Positions 1 through 11,028 are shown, numbered from the stretch's first letter. The stretch: DNA of 64,000 nt from Akebia trifoliata (GCA_017979445.1 CM030717.1:19269288-19333287), one strand, 5' to 3'. Notes: generated by a model from the sequence alone, not told the origin. A program made the numbers and translations.

Positions 1-76
1 CTCTTCACTCCAGCTTCCGCATCTCCTCCTCATGCATTGTGTTACCATTGAACAATGCACCTTAGTTTGAAATTAG

Positions 77-1700
77 GGCTGTCACCATCAATATGCTCCC
101 TAAGTTCCACGGTTTAGAGTGTGAACAACCTTACACCCACCTTAATCGATTCTTGACTATATGTTAAACTTTTAGAAATTAGAATCTAGATGAGAAGCGT
201 ATCAAGCTTATTCTGTTCCCGTTATCCTAGAAGACCACGCAGCTACGTGGTTGAACTCCCTAACACCCAATTCCATATCCACCTATGATGTTTTATCTAA
301 GAAATTTATGGCCAAATTCTACCCTGTGGCCAAAACTGAGAAAATGAAGGACTCAATTAGAAATTTTAGAGCCTGTCCTGATGATGAATTTTTCTAAACT
401 TGGGAAAGATTCAATGATTTATTAGTCAAATGCCCACACCATGGCATTGACAAAGCACAGTTGGTGTAAAGTTTTTATAGAGGATTAATAATGAATCAAC
501 GTACCTTAGTCGAGTCAATGTATAAGGGTTAGTTCATGAACCAGACTCCCAACCAAGCGTACGATTTCCTCGTAGAGTTAGTCGAGAGTACTCAAAATTA
601 GAGTACTAACCAAGAAGAGTTTGATAGAGATGATCCGGTTAGGAAGATAGGCATGTATGAGATGAAGGTAGATGCTGATATAGAAAATGTCATGTCTAGT
701 CTAGTGAGTGAGATGAACAATCTCACGAAGAAGTTAGGTGCTTTTACCATCTCAACATCCAAACCTCACCTAGACCCTTGTACAATTTCGCAAGTGACTA
801 TAGAACCGAGTTCTTTGTGCGTCATATACTACGGCAACGACCATTTGGTCGAGTGTTGTCCCACCTTGCCTCAAATCAAAGTTGAACAAGCAAATGTGAT
901 AAATGGCTATAATACTTTTAGGAAGCGAATTCCAAACTCTTTTAGCCAAACGTATCACCCAGATAAAAGGTTCCATCCTAATTTCTCGTATAGACAGAAC
1001 GAACTTATTCAATCTAGTGGTCCGTCAGATTACAATAGGAGTTTTCCTAGGTAATCTGGTTCTTTCACAAACCAAACCATTGCTCCTCAAGTCCCTTATC
1101 AACCCCAACAATCTACAGATTGCAGAGCCATCATACCAGATCCCATGACCAATTATTAGCAGCCTGCCCAACAACAGTCATCCTTAGAATCTATGATTGC
1201 CGAGTTGATGAGACAGCAACAATAGTTCATCCAAACTAAACAACAAACCCATCAAAATCAAACTCAGATTAACCAGGTCACTGCGCAATCCATAACTAAG
1301 ATGAAAGTTCAGTTGGGGCAGTTAGCTCTCTCCTTAAGTGGGAAAGAGAAATGTCAATTCCTAGTCAGACTATCATTAACCCTAGTGGTCAACCTTTGAT
1401 TCCCAACGGATCGAAAGGTCAATACGAAGTAGGAAGCCATTCTGGAGCTCCACAAAACTCAGTTCAGGCTATCCACGCCTTGCATTCGGGAAAGAAGGTA
1501 GACAAAAAGGTCCAACCTATTGACAAGGGAGAAAAATTCGTAGAGAAGGACAAAATTCAAAAAGAAGTCATAAAGTCTCCAAAAGAGAAGGAGAAAGATT
1601 TGGAAAATCCTCTCATCATTTTGCCAATTCCAAAAGTTCCATTTTCCATCGTCTTAGGGATTCTAAAAAAGGTAAGTAGTTTGAGGGTGTCTTAGAAGTC
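77..1700 (+). pseudogene. gag: A1 gag (capsid/nucleocapsid) remnant
   Basis: Gag forms the virus-like particle that packages the element RNA. A single frame from about 77 to 1054 holds the retrotransposon gag domain, with motifs close to TWLNSLTPNSISTYD (around 250-290), KFMAKFYPVAKT and TWERFNDLLVKCPHHG (around 400-445). A part with the ECC cysteine pair and the words GNDHLVECC follows at 830-860. Stops at about 397, 467, 529 and 600 fit CAA/CAG or TGG codons changed by C-to-T. After 1054 come a Gln-rich stretch (1090-1300), a frameshift near 1340, and a Lys/Glu-rich linker (1351-1695) that leads toward protease. The N-terminus may begin before the window. The same gag recurs on the minus strand at 56180-57056 in copy A3, which supports the reading. 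Confidence 0.85.
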
Positions 1701-2331
1701 TTCCAAAATGTGCATATCAATATCCCATTCCTAGATGCCATTAAGCAGATACCTTTTTATGCGAAATTCCTAAAGGATTTAACTACAGCTAAAAGGAAAA
1801 CATCATTTTCTTGGGAAGACATCATGGCAGCCCAAGCTTCGTCGCTCATCCAACAAACGATTGCACCAAAATTTAAGTATCCTTAATGTTCGACAATTTC
1901 CATTCATATTGAAAATCAAGTGGTCGAAAAATGTCTTAGGTTTAGGGGTTTTGAAACCCACCGATATCACGTTGAGTCTAGCCGATAGGTCCATAAAAAT
2001 TCCAAAAGGTATAGTTGAGGACGTGATAGTTAAAGTCAAAGATTTCTATTTCCCTATTGACTTTGTTATTTTAGACACAGAGCCAGTCATCAATTTGAAC
2101 AGTCATATTCCTATCATCTTAGGACGTCCATTCTTAGCCACGTCTGACGCAGTTATTCATTGTAGAAACGGGATTATGACTTTAGCATTTGGGAATAAGA
2201 AAGTGAAACTGAACGTTTTCCACAATTTCCAAGGAATTGATGTAGATGATGGTATGGAGGAAGTGAACATGATAGATACGATAGTCAATCAAATGTATCA
2301 AGAGTTAGGGTACTCTGATCCCCTAACGTAA
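1701..2331 (+). pseudogene. A1 aspartic protease remnant, active site deleted
   Basis: This is the retropepsin-like domain that would cut the polyprotein. The region 1690-1860 encodes the usual lead-in (FLDAIKQIPFYAKFLKDL, WEDIMAAQASS). The protease core at 1861-2331 shows LKPTDITLSLADRSIKIPKG, FVILDTEP and the strongly conserved IILGRPFLAT, followed by MTLAFGNKKVKLNVF. The stretch that should hold the catalytic D-x-G-A and the following LLPYS...QLGLG is missing. Copy A3 (55840-55960, minus) still has the LLPYSIYKQLGLG part, so A1 lost roughly 60-70 bp between two TTTAGG-type repeats near 1940. The enzyme would be inactive. Confidence 0.85.
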
Positions 2332-3656
2332 TGTTTAGCTCACTTTGGCCTTGACTTGGACGTAGAAGAGTCTATAAGCGAAGTTGATGCTTTGTTTGAG
2401 TCTGTTTCACTCTTAGATTCTGTGCGGTGTCACGCAAAAGCTGAAAGTCTTCCTGTGCGCATATCCAATCTTGTTCCTTCCCATGTCGAGCCTCCAAAAT
2501 TACAGCTCAAGTCACTTCCAGAGACCTTGAGATATGCATTTCTTGGCAAGAATCAAACCTTGTCCATGATCATTTCCTCTCACCTCAATGGAGTTTAAGA
2601 GGGAAAGTTGTTAGGAGTATTAAGAGAACATCAATAAGCTATTGGTTGGAGCATAACTGACATTAAAGGAATTAGTCTATCTGTGGTAATGCACCATATT
2701 CGTTTAGAGGATTTCACTAAACCTTCCTTAGAATCTCAGAGAAGGCTAAATCCTATCATGAAAGACGTGGTTCGGATGGAAGTGATGAAATTACTAAATG
2801 CGGGTATTATTTATCTTATCTTTGATAGTCGCTGGGTGAGTCCTATACAAGTAGTTCCTAAGAAATCTGGTATCACTGTGGTAGTGAATCAAGACAATGA
2901 ATTAATCCCCACTCGAGTCCAAATGGATGGAGAGTGTGTATCGATTATGGAAAACTCAACTCGATGACTCCTAAGGATCATTTCCTTTTACCTTTCATTG
3001 ATCAAATGTTAGAGTGTCTAACAGGACATTCTTACTATTACTCCTTAGATGGTTATTTCGGGTACAACCAGATACTTGTTCCTTCAATCGATCAAGAGAA
3101 AACAACTTTCACCTGTCCCTTTGGAACTTTTGTGTATCGTCGCATGCCATTTGGAGTGTGTAATGCACCCGCTGCTTTTCAACGGTGCAGGATGAGTATA
3201 TTTTTCAACATGCTAGAAAGATAACACGATGTGTTCATGGACGATTTTTCAGTTTTTAGACCAAGTGTTGCGGAATGTCTCTATCACTTGACTTTGGTCA
3301 TTGTACGTTGCAAAGAGGTCAATCTAGTCCTCAATTGGGAAAAATGCTATTTCATGGTAATATTAGGGATTGTGTTAGGGCACATTGTTTCTACTAAGGG
3401 GATTGAGGTAGATAAGGCGAAGGTAGGTCTAATCAAAAAATTACCACCTCCTAAAACATTCAAAGAAATTAGGTCATTCCTCAGCCATGCGAGTTTCTAT
3501 CGTAGATTCATTAAAGATTTCGGAAAAATCTCAAAGCCTTTATGTGAGCTATTGGGAAAGGATGTTCCTTTCGACTTTTCAAAGTCATGTCTCTCTACGT
3601 TCAACAAGCTCAAGTCCGAGTTAACCTCGGCACCCATTATTCAACCTTCAAACTAG
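2332..3656 (+). pseudogene. pol: A1 reverse transcriptase with upstream linker
   Basis: The linker at 2356-2598 reads LDVEESISEVDALFES and continues past one stop toward the RT domain, which starts about 2683 (HHIRLEDFTKPSLESQRRLNP). RT motifs in order are SRWVSPIQVVPKKSG (2830-2870), MCIDYGKLNSMTPKDHF (2934-2985), FIDQMLECL, TTFTCPFGTFVYRRMPFG (3100-3150), the catalytic FMDD with DFSVF (3234-3250) and the thumb region GIEVDKAKV (3395-3425). The RT is split over three frames by indels near 2930 and stops near 3222. Spelling is otherwise close to plant Athila-type RT. Copy A3 has the same segment at 54230-55113 on the minus strand. Confidence 0.9.
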
Positions 3657-4232
3657 AAATTCGAAGTTATGTGCGATGCTTTGGATTATGCAATAGGTGT
3701 TGTTTTGGGTTAACGAATTGAAAAACAATATCATGTTATCTAATATACTAGTAAAACCCTTAACGATGCTCAGCTTAACTACTCTACAACAGATAAGAAA
3801 ATGCTAGTAGTGGTCTATGCCATTGAAAAATTTCGCCCCTACTTCATAGGATCTAAAGTCGTGATCTACACAGACCACGCAGCATTCAAGTACCTTCTAT
3901 CAAAGAAAGATGCTAAAGGAAGGTTAATCCGTTGGATTCTTTTTCTACAAGAGTTTGATCTAGAGATCCGAGATAAAAAGGGGAAAGAAAATGTCGTAAC
4001 TGATCACTTGTCTAGGATAGTTAACAAGCCATCCGAGGATTCCTTACCCATTTCTGAGTCATTTCCTAATGAACAACTTATACAAATCTCTAAAGCCAAC
4101 GCTCCATGGTATGCGGACATTGTCAACTACCTAGTTACAAGTCAATTCCCAGTCGAAATGATTAGCCAAGAAAAACTCCGTCTTTTGTCGAAAATAAAAT
4201 GGTATTTCTGGGATGAGCCATACTTATTTTAG
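3657..4232 (+). pseudogene. A1 RNase H domain remnant
   Basis: RNase H would degrade the RNA strand during reverse transcription. The visible core residues are the first Asp in MCDALDYAIG (about 3665-3695), the Asp in [11 protein letters not shown] (3865-3895) and the last Asp in VTDHLSR (3990-4015). The helix that normally reads TTEKELLAVV reads [10 protein letters not shown] here (3790-3815), so the catalytic Glu appears to have become Lys, which a single G-to-A change would produce. One stop (about 3711) and one in-frame TAA interrupt the start. The tail to 4232 leads toward the integrase. Overlapping sequence in A3 (54008-54180, minus) confirms the frame. Confidence 0.85.
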
Positions 4233-4235
4233 TAT

Positions 4236-5392
4236 TGTCCTGATTAAATCATTAGACGTTGTATTCCAACCTATGAGCAAGTCAATATCCTAGAGTTTTG
4301 CCATAATCATGCTTGTGGAGGACACTTTAGTAGTAAGAATACTACTATGAAAATCTTACAATATGGTTTTTTCTGACCTACTATTTTTCGTGATGCCCAC
4401 GAGTTTAGCAAATCTTGTCATAGATGTTAGAGATTAGGAAAAATCTTGATGAGAAATGAAATGCCTCAAAATCTTATCCTGAGCATCGAAATTTTTGACG
4501 TGTGGGGTATAGACTTCATAGGACCCTTTCCTATCTCCCAAGGTTACCAATACATCCTCGTTGCCATTGACTATGTGTCAAATTGGGTCGAAGCTGTGGC
4601 ATGTAGAAGAAACGATCACAAGGTTATGATAAAATTCATCAAAGAGATGATTTTTTCAAGATTCGGTACTCCGCAAGCTATCATAAGTGATGGTGGCTTG
4701 CATTTTTTCAATAAGATCTTTATTGCGTTGATGAAGAAATACCTCATAACGCATAAGGTTGCCATACCTTACCTCCCACAAACAAGTGGAGATTTCTAAC
4801 AAGGAAATAAAGACTATCTTAGAAAAAAAAATCAATCCTTCAAGGAAAGATTGGTCTTTGAGATTGAGTGATTCACTCTAGGCCTATATGACTGCATTCA
4901 AGACACCCATAGGAATGTCTCCCTACCTGTTAGTTTTTAGCAAGGCCTGTCATCTCCATGTAGAACTCGAGCATCGTGCATATTAGGCGATCAAGCGCCT
5001 CAACTTTAATTTTGATAAAGCTGGTGAGAAGAGAAAGTTACAACTAGACGTGTTAAAAGAGATTAGAAATGACTTGTATGATTATGCCAAAAGGTACAAA
5101 GAGCGTACCAAAAATTTTCACGATAGGCACATTCTTAGAAGAAATTTCATTTCCAATCAAAGATTTTTGTTGTATGATAATAGACTCTACCTTTTTCTAT
5201 AAAAATTCAGGTCTCGATGGACTGGCCCATATATTATCCAAATAGTCTACCCCCATGGTGTTGTTGAAGTCCTTAATCCTAAGGACGGATCCACTTTAAA
5301 AGTAAATGGCCAACGTCTTAAACTTTTTTCGAATATGTTCCGCAGGAGGAAGTTCTTCTCCTCGATGATATCGTCTATCAAAATTAACTATG
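4236..5392 (+). pseudogene. A1 integrase remnant (zinc finger, core, C-terminal domain)
   Basis: Integrase would join element cDNA to chromosomal DNA. An HHCC-type zinc finger is visible at 4293-4435 (FCHNHACGGHF ... CHRC). The core begins around 4490 with [13 protein letters not shown]; its first catalytic Asp is in GIDFIGPF and the second in IISDGGLHF (4678-4705). A small deletion near 4785 shifts the frame just before the third catalytic residue, the Glu of EISNKEIK, read in another frame. The C-terminal part follows to about 5345 with [28 protein letters not shown] and KVNGQRLKLF. Stops at about 4880 and 4985 replace Trp codons seen in relatives. The protein is dead but very well recognisable. 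Confidence 0.88.
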
Positions 5393-6643
5393 TTTTCATC
5401 TAGCTAAAGACGTTAAACTTAACACTTCTGGGAGGCAATCCACGCACTTCAGGGGACATTGTGTTAAATATCAATAGGACTGTAGGGTCTTTCTCAGGTG
5501 CTATCTAATCCACTTCATTTCATTTTATCAATTTCAATTTTACCTTTGCATGTATATGTCAAAATATTGAAGACAATATAATGTTTAAGTTTGGGGGTGT
5601 ATGGGTCGGATTTCCATTTATTATTTTCTTCTTTCATTAAAATTTTTTTTTTGATTGGCGACTTTGTTGTATTTTGCTCAAAATCTTAGCTTGTATCTTA
5701 AAGTACTTAGTTAAAAATATTTAATCAATCTTTTATTGAAAGCTATGATCTAGAGTCCCTATTTGTGTTTCTCTTAGGCAAAAGTTAAAGCAAAGTTATC
5801 TTTTGATTTTTATTCACTTCTAATAAAGTTACCAAGAGTCTAGATTGTATTAAGAGAGCTTGTTACCTTCTTCCTACCTAGAGTTTAAAAAAAAATTGGG
5901 TTTGATGAACTTTGACTTCCTTGTTCAATTGGTTGACTATTTAGAAGAAAAACAGAATTGGGTTGTATACACCTTGTACAGCAACCATTGAATTAGACTT
6001 GGTACCTTGGAAATGACTGCCTACTTTTCTTAGAAAAAGAGTGAAGAAGTAATAGAAAAAAAAGAGACCTCTCAAAAAAAAATCAAAGATCCAAGAGTTT
6101 GTGTAAAGTTTCAGTAGGGTGAAAACCATCAAGTGTAAAAATGTGAGTATACTGGAATGTCACAGATAAAGCCCCTTAGAGGTATTAAAGTGAATGTCCA
6201 CACTTCTCACTACCCCAGACAGGATGCTAAGCTTAGAATTAAACCCTAAGTTACTCCAGCTATTCTTGAGTAGTTAGAAGGTTGAAACTCATTCTAGGAA
6301 ATCGAATTTCTTAAATTTCTGAGTTAGAATAACTATCGCTCAAAGGTCAATTTAAGTCTAAATTTTATCGTAGAGAAATAAGGGTTGGGACTCTATACCA
6401 AGCATTATTTCTAATTAATTCACAAAACCAAAAATAAACTTGCATTTTTCAATATAAGTTTTGATTTTGATTATTTTTACTTTAAAGTTATTTTCAATTT
6501 TGTAGGTATATTTTCTGCAAACCCTCATGAGTCAAACTCGTTCACTAGGGGTAACCTAGTGGTTCAAGGGCTTGCTGCATTCGCTAAATGCAGTCGAGAT
6601 GCCAATGAAAGTGGTAATTTTATTTTCTAGGGACTAGAAAAAG
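5393..6643 (+). other. A1 non-coding region between integrase and 3' LTR
   Basis: This is about 1.25 kb with no credible ORF. In Athila-type elements this position can hold an env-like ORF, but I see no signal peptide, membrane segment or long frame here. A polypurine-like word, AAGTTTGGGGGTGT, occurs at about 5585-5599, almost identical to the tract next to the LTR. The last 700 bp match the minus strand of 40910-41561 in A3, so the region belongs to the family and is not a separate insertion. Confidence 0.75.
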
Positions 6644-6658
6644 ATAAGTTTGGGGGTG
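6644..6658 (+). other. A1 polypurine tract
   Basis: The purine run AAGTTTGGGGGTG lies directly before the TG that opens the 3' LTR. This is where plus-strand DNA synthesis would start. The A3 copy has AAGTTTGGAGGTG in the matching place (minus, 40895-40909). Confidence 0.8.
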
Positions 6659-7802
6659 TGATGAATGTCTCAAAACACTCAATTATATGCACGTTTTTCG
6701 GACATTTATCTTGATTTTTGTCTCTATTTATCCGTATTAGGGTAATAATCATTATAAGCCTCGAAACACCATGTTGCATGTTAATTAGGCTTAATTTTAT
6801 ATAAATAAATTCATTTACTAGATAAATCTAACTACGTGTGTTTCTTGTGCAGAAAATCAACATTGTAGAATATAAATCTCAAGGCAAAAGCATTTGGGTC
6901 CACTTTGGAATGCCCTAATCCTTAACTCATGTTTTCCTCTTTTGTCCTTTTGTGCAAAGAAAAGTGGAGGCTACTTTTAGATTCTTCTACACACATTTTT
7001 CTCTATAAATAGAGTCTCAATCTCTAGAGAAACGATCCCTCTTGGTTCTCTTATCCAAGACTCCTTTAATCTAAGGCTCTTAGCCTATTCTATTATTTTT
7101 TGTATTTTTATCTTTTAGTTATTTTCTTTTAGGCTAAATAGTCATGTAAGAAGTAAAAGAAGAAGAATTTGTAAGTTTCTCCATGAAATGAAAAAAAGTT
7201 CTTTCATCTCTTATCTTTCCTATCTTGCAATGACATTAGGCTAAGCTCCCCTCCGTTGGAGAGTGGAAAAGCCTAGAGCAAGTTTTTGTGTTGTTTTTAG
7301 TTTCATGCCTTTCTTTTATCTAAAATGCTTATGAGTTGTCTTTAAGATTTCTTGCACCTTTTATTCTTAATATAGATACTTTATGTTTAGATTAGATCAA
7401 GATAAACTATGTATAATCTAGATAATTGGTAGTAGGAAGTTTTGAAGGAATTCTACTTTGTTTATGTTCTCTCAATTGATTTCATTTGCTAAATTTTTTG
7501 ATCTAAGGAGATAACACCAAACCCTTATGATCGAGTTATAAAAAAGCTAGAGACTAGGAAGTGCTCATCAACATGTTCTAGGTAGATCCACCTCTAATTG
7601 TGCTTTAATTTCATATGTTTAATTGCTTTAAACTTCATTTATTTTAGTTGATTTTAATTTCTTTTGGTTAATTCAAATTTTATTCTCTTAGCTTAACTCT
7701 ACTCCCCCTTTCTCTTGGGTTCGATCCCTTACTTGTCCCACAAGTAAGGTAAAAGTAAGATTAATATTAAATCCGATGGGAAGAACAACGATAGTCCTAT
7801 CA
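6659..7802 (+). repeat. A1 3' LTR
   Basis: The LTR starts TGATGAATGTC and ends CTATCA, about 1144 bp. It matches 60122-61331 (+) and 39718-40894 (-) along its length, including the TATA region, the stretch around TTAGGCTAAG-TCCCCTCC, and the end near CGATCCC-TTACTTG. It follows a polypurine tract and is not followed by a primer site, so it is a 3' LTR. The flank at 7803 reads GGTCC; the other target-site copy is outside the window. Confidence 0.9.
7005..7012 (+). promoter_or_regulatory. TATA box in A1 LTR
   Basis: TATAAATA lies about 345 bp into the LTR and marks the likely U3/R border of the element promoter. The same box is at 60485-60492 in A2, in the same context (CTCTATAAATAGAG). Confidence 0.7.
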
Positions 7803-8023
7803 GGTCCTACATTTTTCTTTTGCAAACACTTGAACAAGTAAACATATTCTTAAATATCCTACAATGTTCAAGAAGACTTCTGAGTTTCTTCGTCTTCAAC
7901 ACTATCTTCATAAGATATGAGTTTTAAGCTGAAAATGAATGTTATGACTTGAATAATTTTCTACATTCTCTAGTAAACTTTTTTTTAGATTTTTTTTCTT
8001 GATGAGACATTCCCATTTGATGA

Positions 8024-8222
8024 TGCCCTAACTTTTGCCTAGATCGCCTCTTCAGATTTTTAATCTAGCGGGCTTTGTTTTTCTTCTTTTGATAATGCAT
8101 TGATTTTTGCCTAGGTCACCATTTCAGGTTTTTAACCTAGCAAGCATTTGTTTTATGGTTATGCCTTAACTTTTGCCTAAGTAGCCCTTTTGGGTTTTCA
8201 ACTTAGCAGATTTTTTTTCTTC
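8024..8222 (-). repeat. Three-copy tandem repeat, about 68 bp unit, E 3' region
   Basis: Units begin near 8024, 8094 and 8161, each holding ATGC-C-TAACTTTTGCCTA followed by TTTTAACCTAGC-type sequence. The unit length is 67-70 bp and the copies are clearly diverged. The position downstream of gag/pol matches the arrays in G1 and G2, although the sequence is unrelated. Confidence 0.75.
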
Positions 8223-8359
8223 TTAATGATCTTGAATATTCTACTCAACAACTTCTTGGTTCCTTAGACCTTAACCCCATCAATTAGCATTCAGGAGAAC
8301 TTAATAGGTGGGCTTAGGACATGGTTTAAAAAGAAAAGGTATAAGGCTCAACTTCCCAG

Positions 8360-8520
8360 AATGCCCCTCGTTTGATATTCTCTCTTTTCTGTCAATTATT
8401 TTGATTCTCCTTTTTTATAAATTCCCTTAGTTTGGCATTTTTTTCCTTTTATCAATTCTTTTGATTGTTTTTTCTAATGCCCCTAGCTTGGCATTCTTTT
8501 CTTTCTAACCTTTCCATATG
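8360..8520 (-). repeat. Three-copy tandem repeat, about 58 bp unit, E 3' region
   Basis: Units start near 8360, 8420 and 8476 and share AATGCCCCTAG-TTGGCATTC and TCAATTCTTTTGATT. This is a second, unrelated short array a little over 100 bp from the first. Confidence 0.7.
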
Positions 8521-9240
8521 GGATTTTCCTTTTGGATGACACATTTCTTAAGGGAATATATTTCTTTTGCGTGATCGGGCCTAAAGTAACTTCTCAGGTT
8601 GCCTACGTACCCCAAATCTTTCTTTTCTCTTTTGGGATCAGGTCAAAACGTAGTTCATACTAAGATTTTCCTCCCAAGGTTGGTTGGTATTGTTTAAAAA
8701 GAAGAGGCTATTGATTTTTATTTTTATATTTTTTTTAATTTTGTATAAAAGTTGCGAGGGGCTAAAGAAGTCCTCATTTGGTGAAATGCTACTTGATTTG
8801 GTCAAGGTTCTTGATGTCTCGATTGTTCTGTCGAATAAGATCTTTTTTTGAGAAGGAGTAATCTTCAGTCTTCTTCTGAAGAGTAATCTCTAATCTTCTT
8901 CTGAGAAGGAGTAATCTTCAGTCTTCTACTACGAAATTGAGTGTGATTGATTTCTTTGTATTTGACACTGACTCATTCAATCCTTTTCGAAAGAAATCTC
9001 ATATTCTTTTACTAATGAGAAACATGATGAATCCCTTCTTGTGGGTCTTAGCACCTTTGTCGATGGTTTCAACTACATCATTCTTGACTGATAATCTTTG
9101 ATTTTGAAGTTCATCATCAACTTTATATCTTGATCTATTTTGGTGCAATCTATCAATGTATCCTCATGAGGCCATGCAGGAACGTTGTTGAAATTCTCAA
9201 GCAAGTTTATTATTCTCTCATGTTCTCCTGAGGATAATGT

Positions 9241-10058
9241 ATCACCAATTTTTGGATTTTAACTCAGACGAGTTACCAGAAAGTCCCGAAGAATAGGCAT
9301 CCTCAACTTAGTTTCCAACCACAAGGAGCGACTGGAATATAGGAAGGTATTGAGGCATCAAGTACTTGGCATAGTTTAGAATGAAATTCCTAAGGATGAT
9401 CTTGATTTGTTATTTTTCTTAAGGTCGGTCCCATAATTGAGTAGCCTGAGCTCTCCATTGAGCAATGACCTCAGTGATAGTCCATGGACTTTTACTTAGT
9501 CGTTTCTAAATCTCTTTTGATATCCGTGTTAAATCAATACTGACCAATAAATTTCGTCATCAATTCATGCCATGTCCTTACCCGAGACGAGTCCAGTGAC
9601 ATTAGCCAACGTAAGGCTGGACCTACTGAAAAAGTTGGGTCATTTGCTGTTCACTTAAATCTTTGAGATTGCATGATGCCGACATATATTTTCAAGATAG
9701 TCCTAGGACATCCGATCCCGTAAAAGTTTTCCATGTCTGCTACTGTAAATTTCTCTAGCAGAAGGACTGTAGGAAATAATGTCATTGTCTTCTAATCCAA
9801 AGGCAAGATCATCGAGGTCTTTGATATTTTTCAAGACAGTTTCGACTTGAGTTATTCGATGGGCTAAGACAGGACCGATGGGTAATTGGTCATCTTTTAA
9901 GTTTTTGACGAGGTCAAATAAAATCGGGCGATTCTATAACTTTATCATTTTTCTTTTCAATCTTCAAGGCCTCAATTTGTGTTCAAACAGAAGTAATAAT
10001 CTGTGCTTGAAAGGATTCCAAAATTTGACGGAGTGTTGTTTTATCCATGGTAATTTTA
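9241..10058 (-). pseudogene. gag: Element E gag remnant
   Basis: On the minus strand a start codon near 10050 opens MDKTTLRQILESFQAQI, and the gag domain follows in several frames. Recognisable words, in order, are GPALRWLMSLDS (about 9600), KSKGTW-like REDLETTK (about 9500), WRAQATQLWDRP (about 9430) and QYLPIFQSLL (about 9330). These match the plus-strand gag of F1 (28255-28887) and so belong to the Tat/Ogre-like family. There are at least four frameshifts and many stops. The C-terminal zinc knuckle is not visible; the sequence passes directly into the 3' region near 9240. Solo LTR C is inserted about 25 bp upstream of the start codon. Confidence 0.8.
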
Positions 10059-10852
10059 TTATTTTACAATTATCAACATCCTTTTGTAGACACCCCATTT
10101 TTGCACTCGCCTGATTAATCAACTCGTCAACCCGATCGCAACGGTTCCCAATGATGGATGTTTATTCCAATGCTTTATTTTATTACCAGATATGTTTCAG
10201 AAGTCCGGTTAATGTATCTCGAACGGACAAAACTATAGAAACCACGCTACGCTAGAAAAATATGACCGTAGAAACATAGAAATCATCATCTTGCAGATAA
10301 AAAAAAGCTTTACGATAAAAATCACTAAAAAATGATTAAATTACCAAAATACCCCTAACAACAAAACAACCCTAGAGCTTACGTTACGCTTAGGAAAACT
10401 CATTCAAACACATAAAATAAGAAATCAAAATCAAATAAATCATTTCGCCAATTTGCACAAAATTTGACAAAATTACGAAAATGCCCCTCATTAAGTTCAC
10501 GACCATTCCACACAAAAAATTTCACAAATGACACAAACCAATATTTCCATTGAATTCCTTATAAAAAATCGATTTTAAAACATCCTAGAACATCAAAAAC
10601 CGACTTGAAATACAAAAAGTCCTCTCCGAGGGCAAAACGGTACTTTTACAATTTTTATAATTAAAAATTTTGAAATTAATAAATAAAGTATTAAATAATT
10701 AAAGTGAAATATTAATAAAATTAATTTAAAAATTTAAACCAAAAAAATCGATCAATCAGGCTCTCAGGTAAAATTGTTGAGGGTTGCCAAGATATTTATT
10801 CAAGGACCCCTCCATTTGGGGGTCCAAAGAATTAAAGATATAATCTCCAAAA

Positions 10853-11028
10853 AATTAAAGTCAATCAAGTAAGACTACAGTCAAGATATTAAATTCAATC
10901 AAATAAGATTAAAATCAAAATTAAAGTCAATCAAGTAAGACCAAAGTCTAGATATTAAAGTCAGTCAAGTAAGACTAAAGTCAAAATCTTAAAGTCAATC
11001 AAATAAGACCAAAAGTCAAAACCCTAAT
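10853..11028 (+). repeat. Minisatellite inside LTR C, unit about 33 bp
   Basis: About five copies of a unit like AAAGTCAATCAAGTAAGACT plus AAAGTC-AAATCTT occur in a row. The same array lies at 22275-22470 in F1 and, inverted, at 34252-34480 in F2. It is in U3, upstream of the TATA box. Confidence 0.8.

Larger units (their letters stand above)
1..7802 (+). mobile_element. Athila-like Ty3/gypsy retrotransposon A1, 5' end outside window
   Basis: The element runs gag, protease, reverse transcriptase, RNase H, integrase, a 1.3-kb non-coding stretch, a polypurine tract and a 3' LTR. The domain order RT-RH-INT is that of Ty3/gypsy. The motifs FIDQMLE, FMDDFSVF and KVNGQRLK, together with the tRNA-Asp primer site seen in sister copy A2, point to the Athila/Calypso group. 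The 5' LTR, primer site and start of gag lie left of the window. All domains are broken by stops or small indels, so this is a dead copy. Its right edge at 7802 abuts the 3' region of the minus-strand element E, which suggests that A1 inserted into E. The left target duplication cannot be checked. The subgroup is inferred from motifs, not from a tree. Confidence 0.9.
7803..9240 (-). other. Element E 3' region, pol missing
   Basis: Read on the minus strand, this follows E gag and ends at the A1 insertion. About 8590-9240 matches 28888-29550 of F2. Near the gag side lies a remnant resembling the linker before RT (words like NLLENFNNV and AWPHEDT, 9100-9230). Next come a conserved non-coding block (TACGTAGGCAACCTGAGAAG on the minus strand near 8590-8610) and two short tandem arrays. 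No RT, RNase H or integrase motif is present. E is therefore either a deletion product or a copy of a gag-only derivative. Confidence 0.65.

Noticed and set aside
5941..6132. 63-codon minus ORF with Phe-rich, membrane-like sequence
   Set aside because: It lies antisense in the A1 3' non-coding stretch; the A3 copy does not keep it. Not an env gene.
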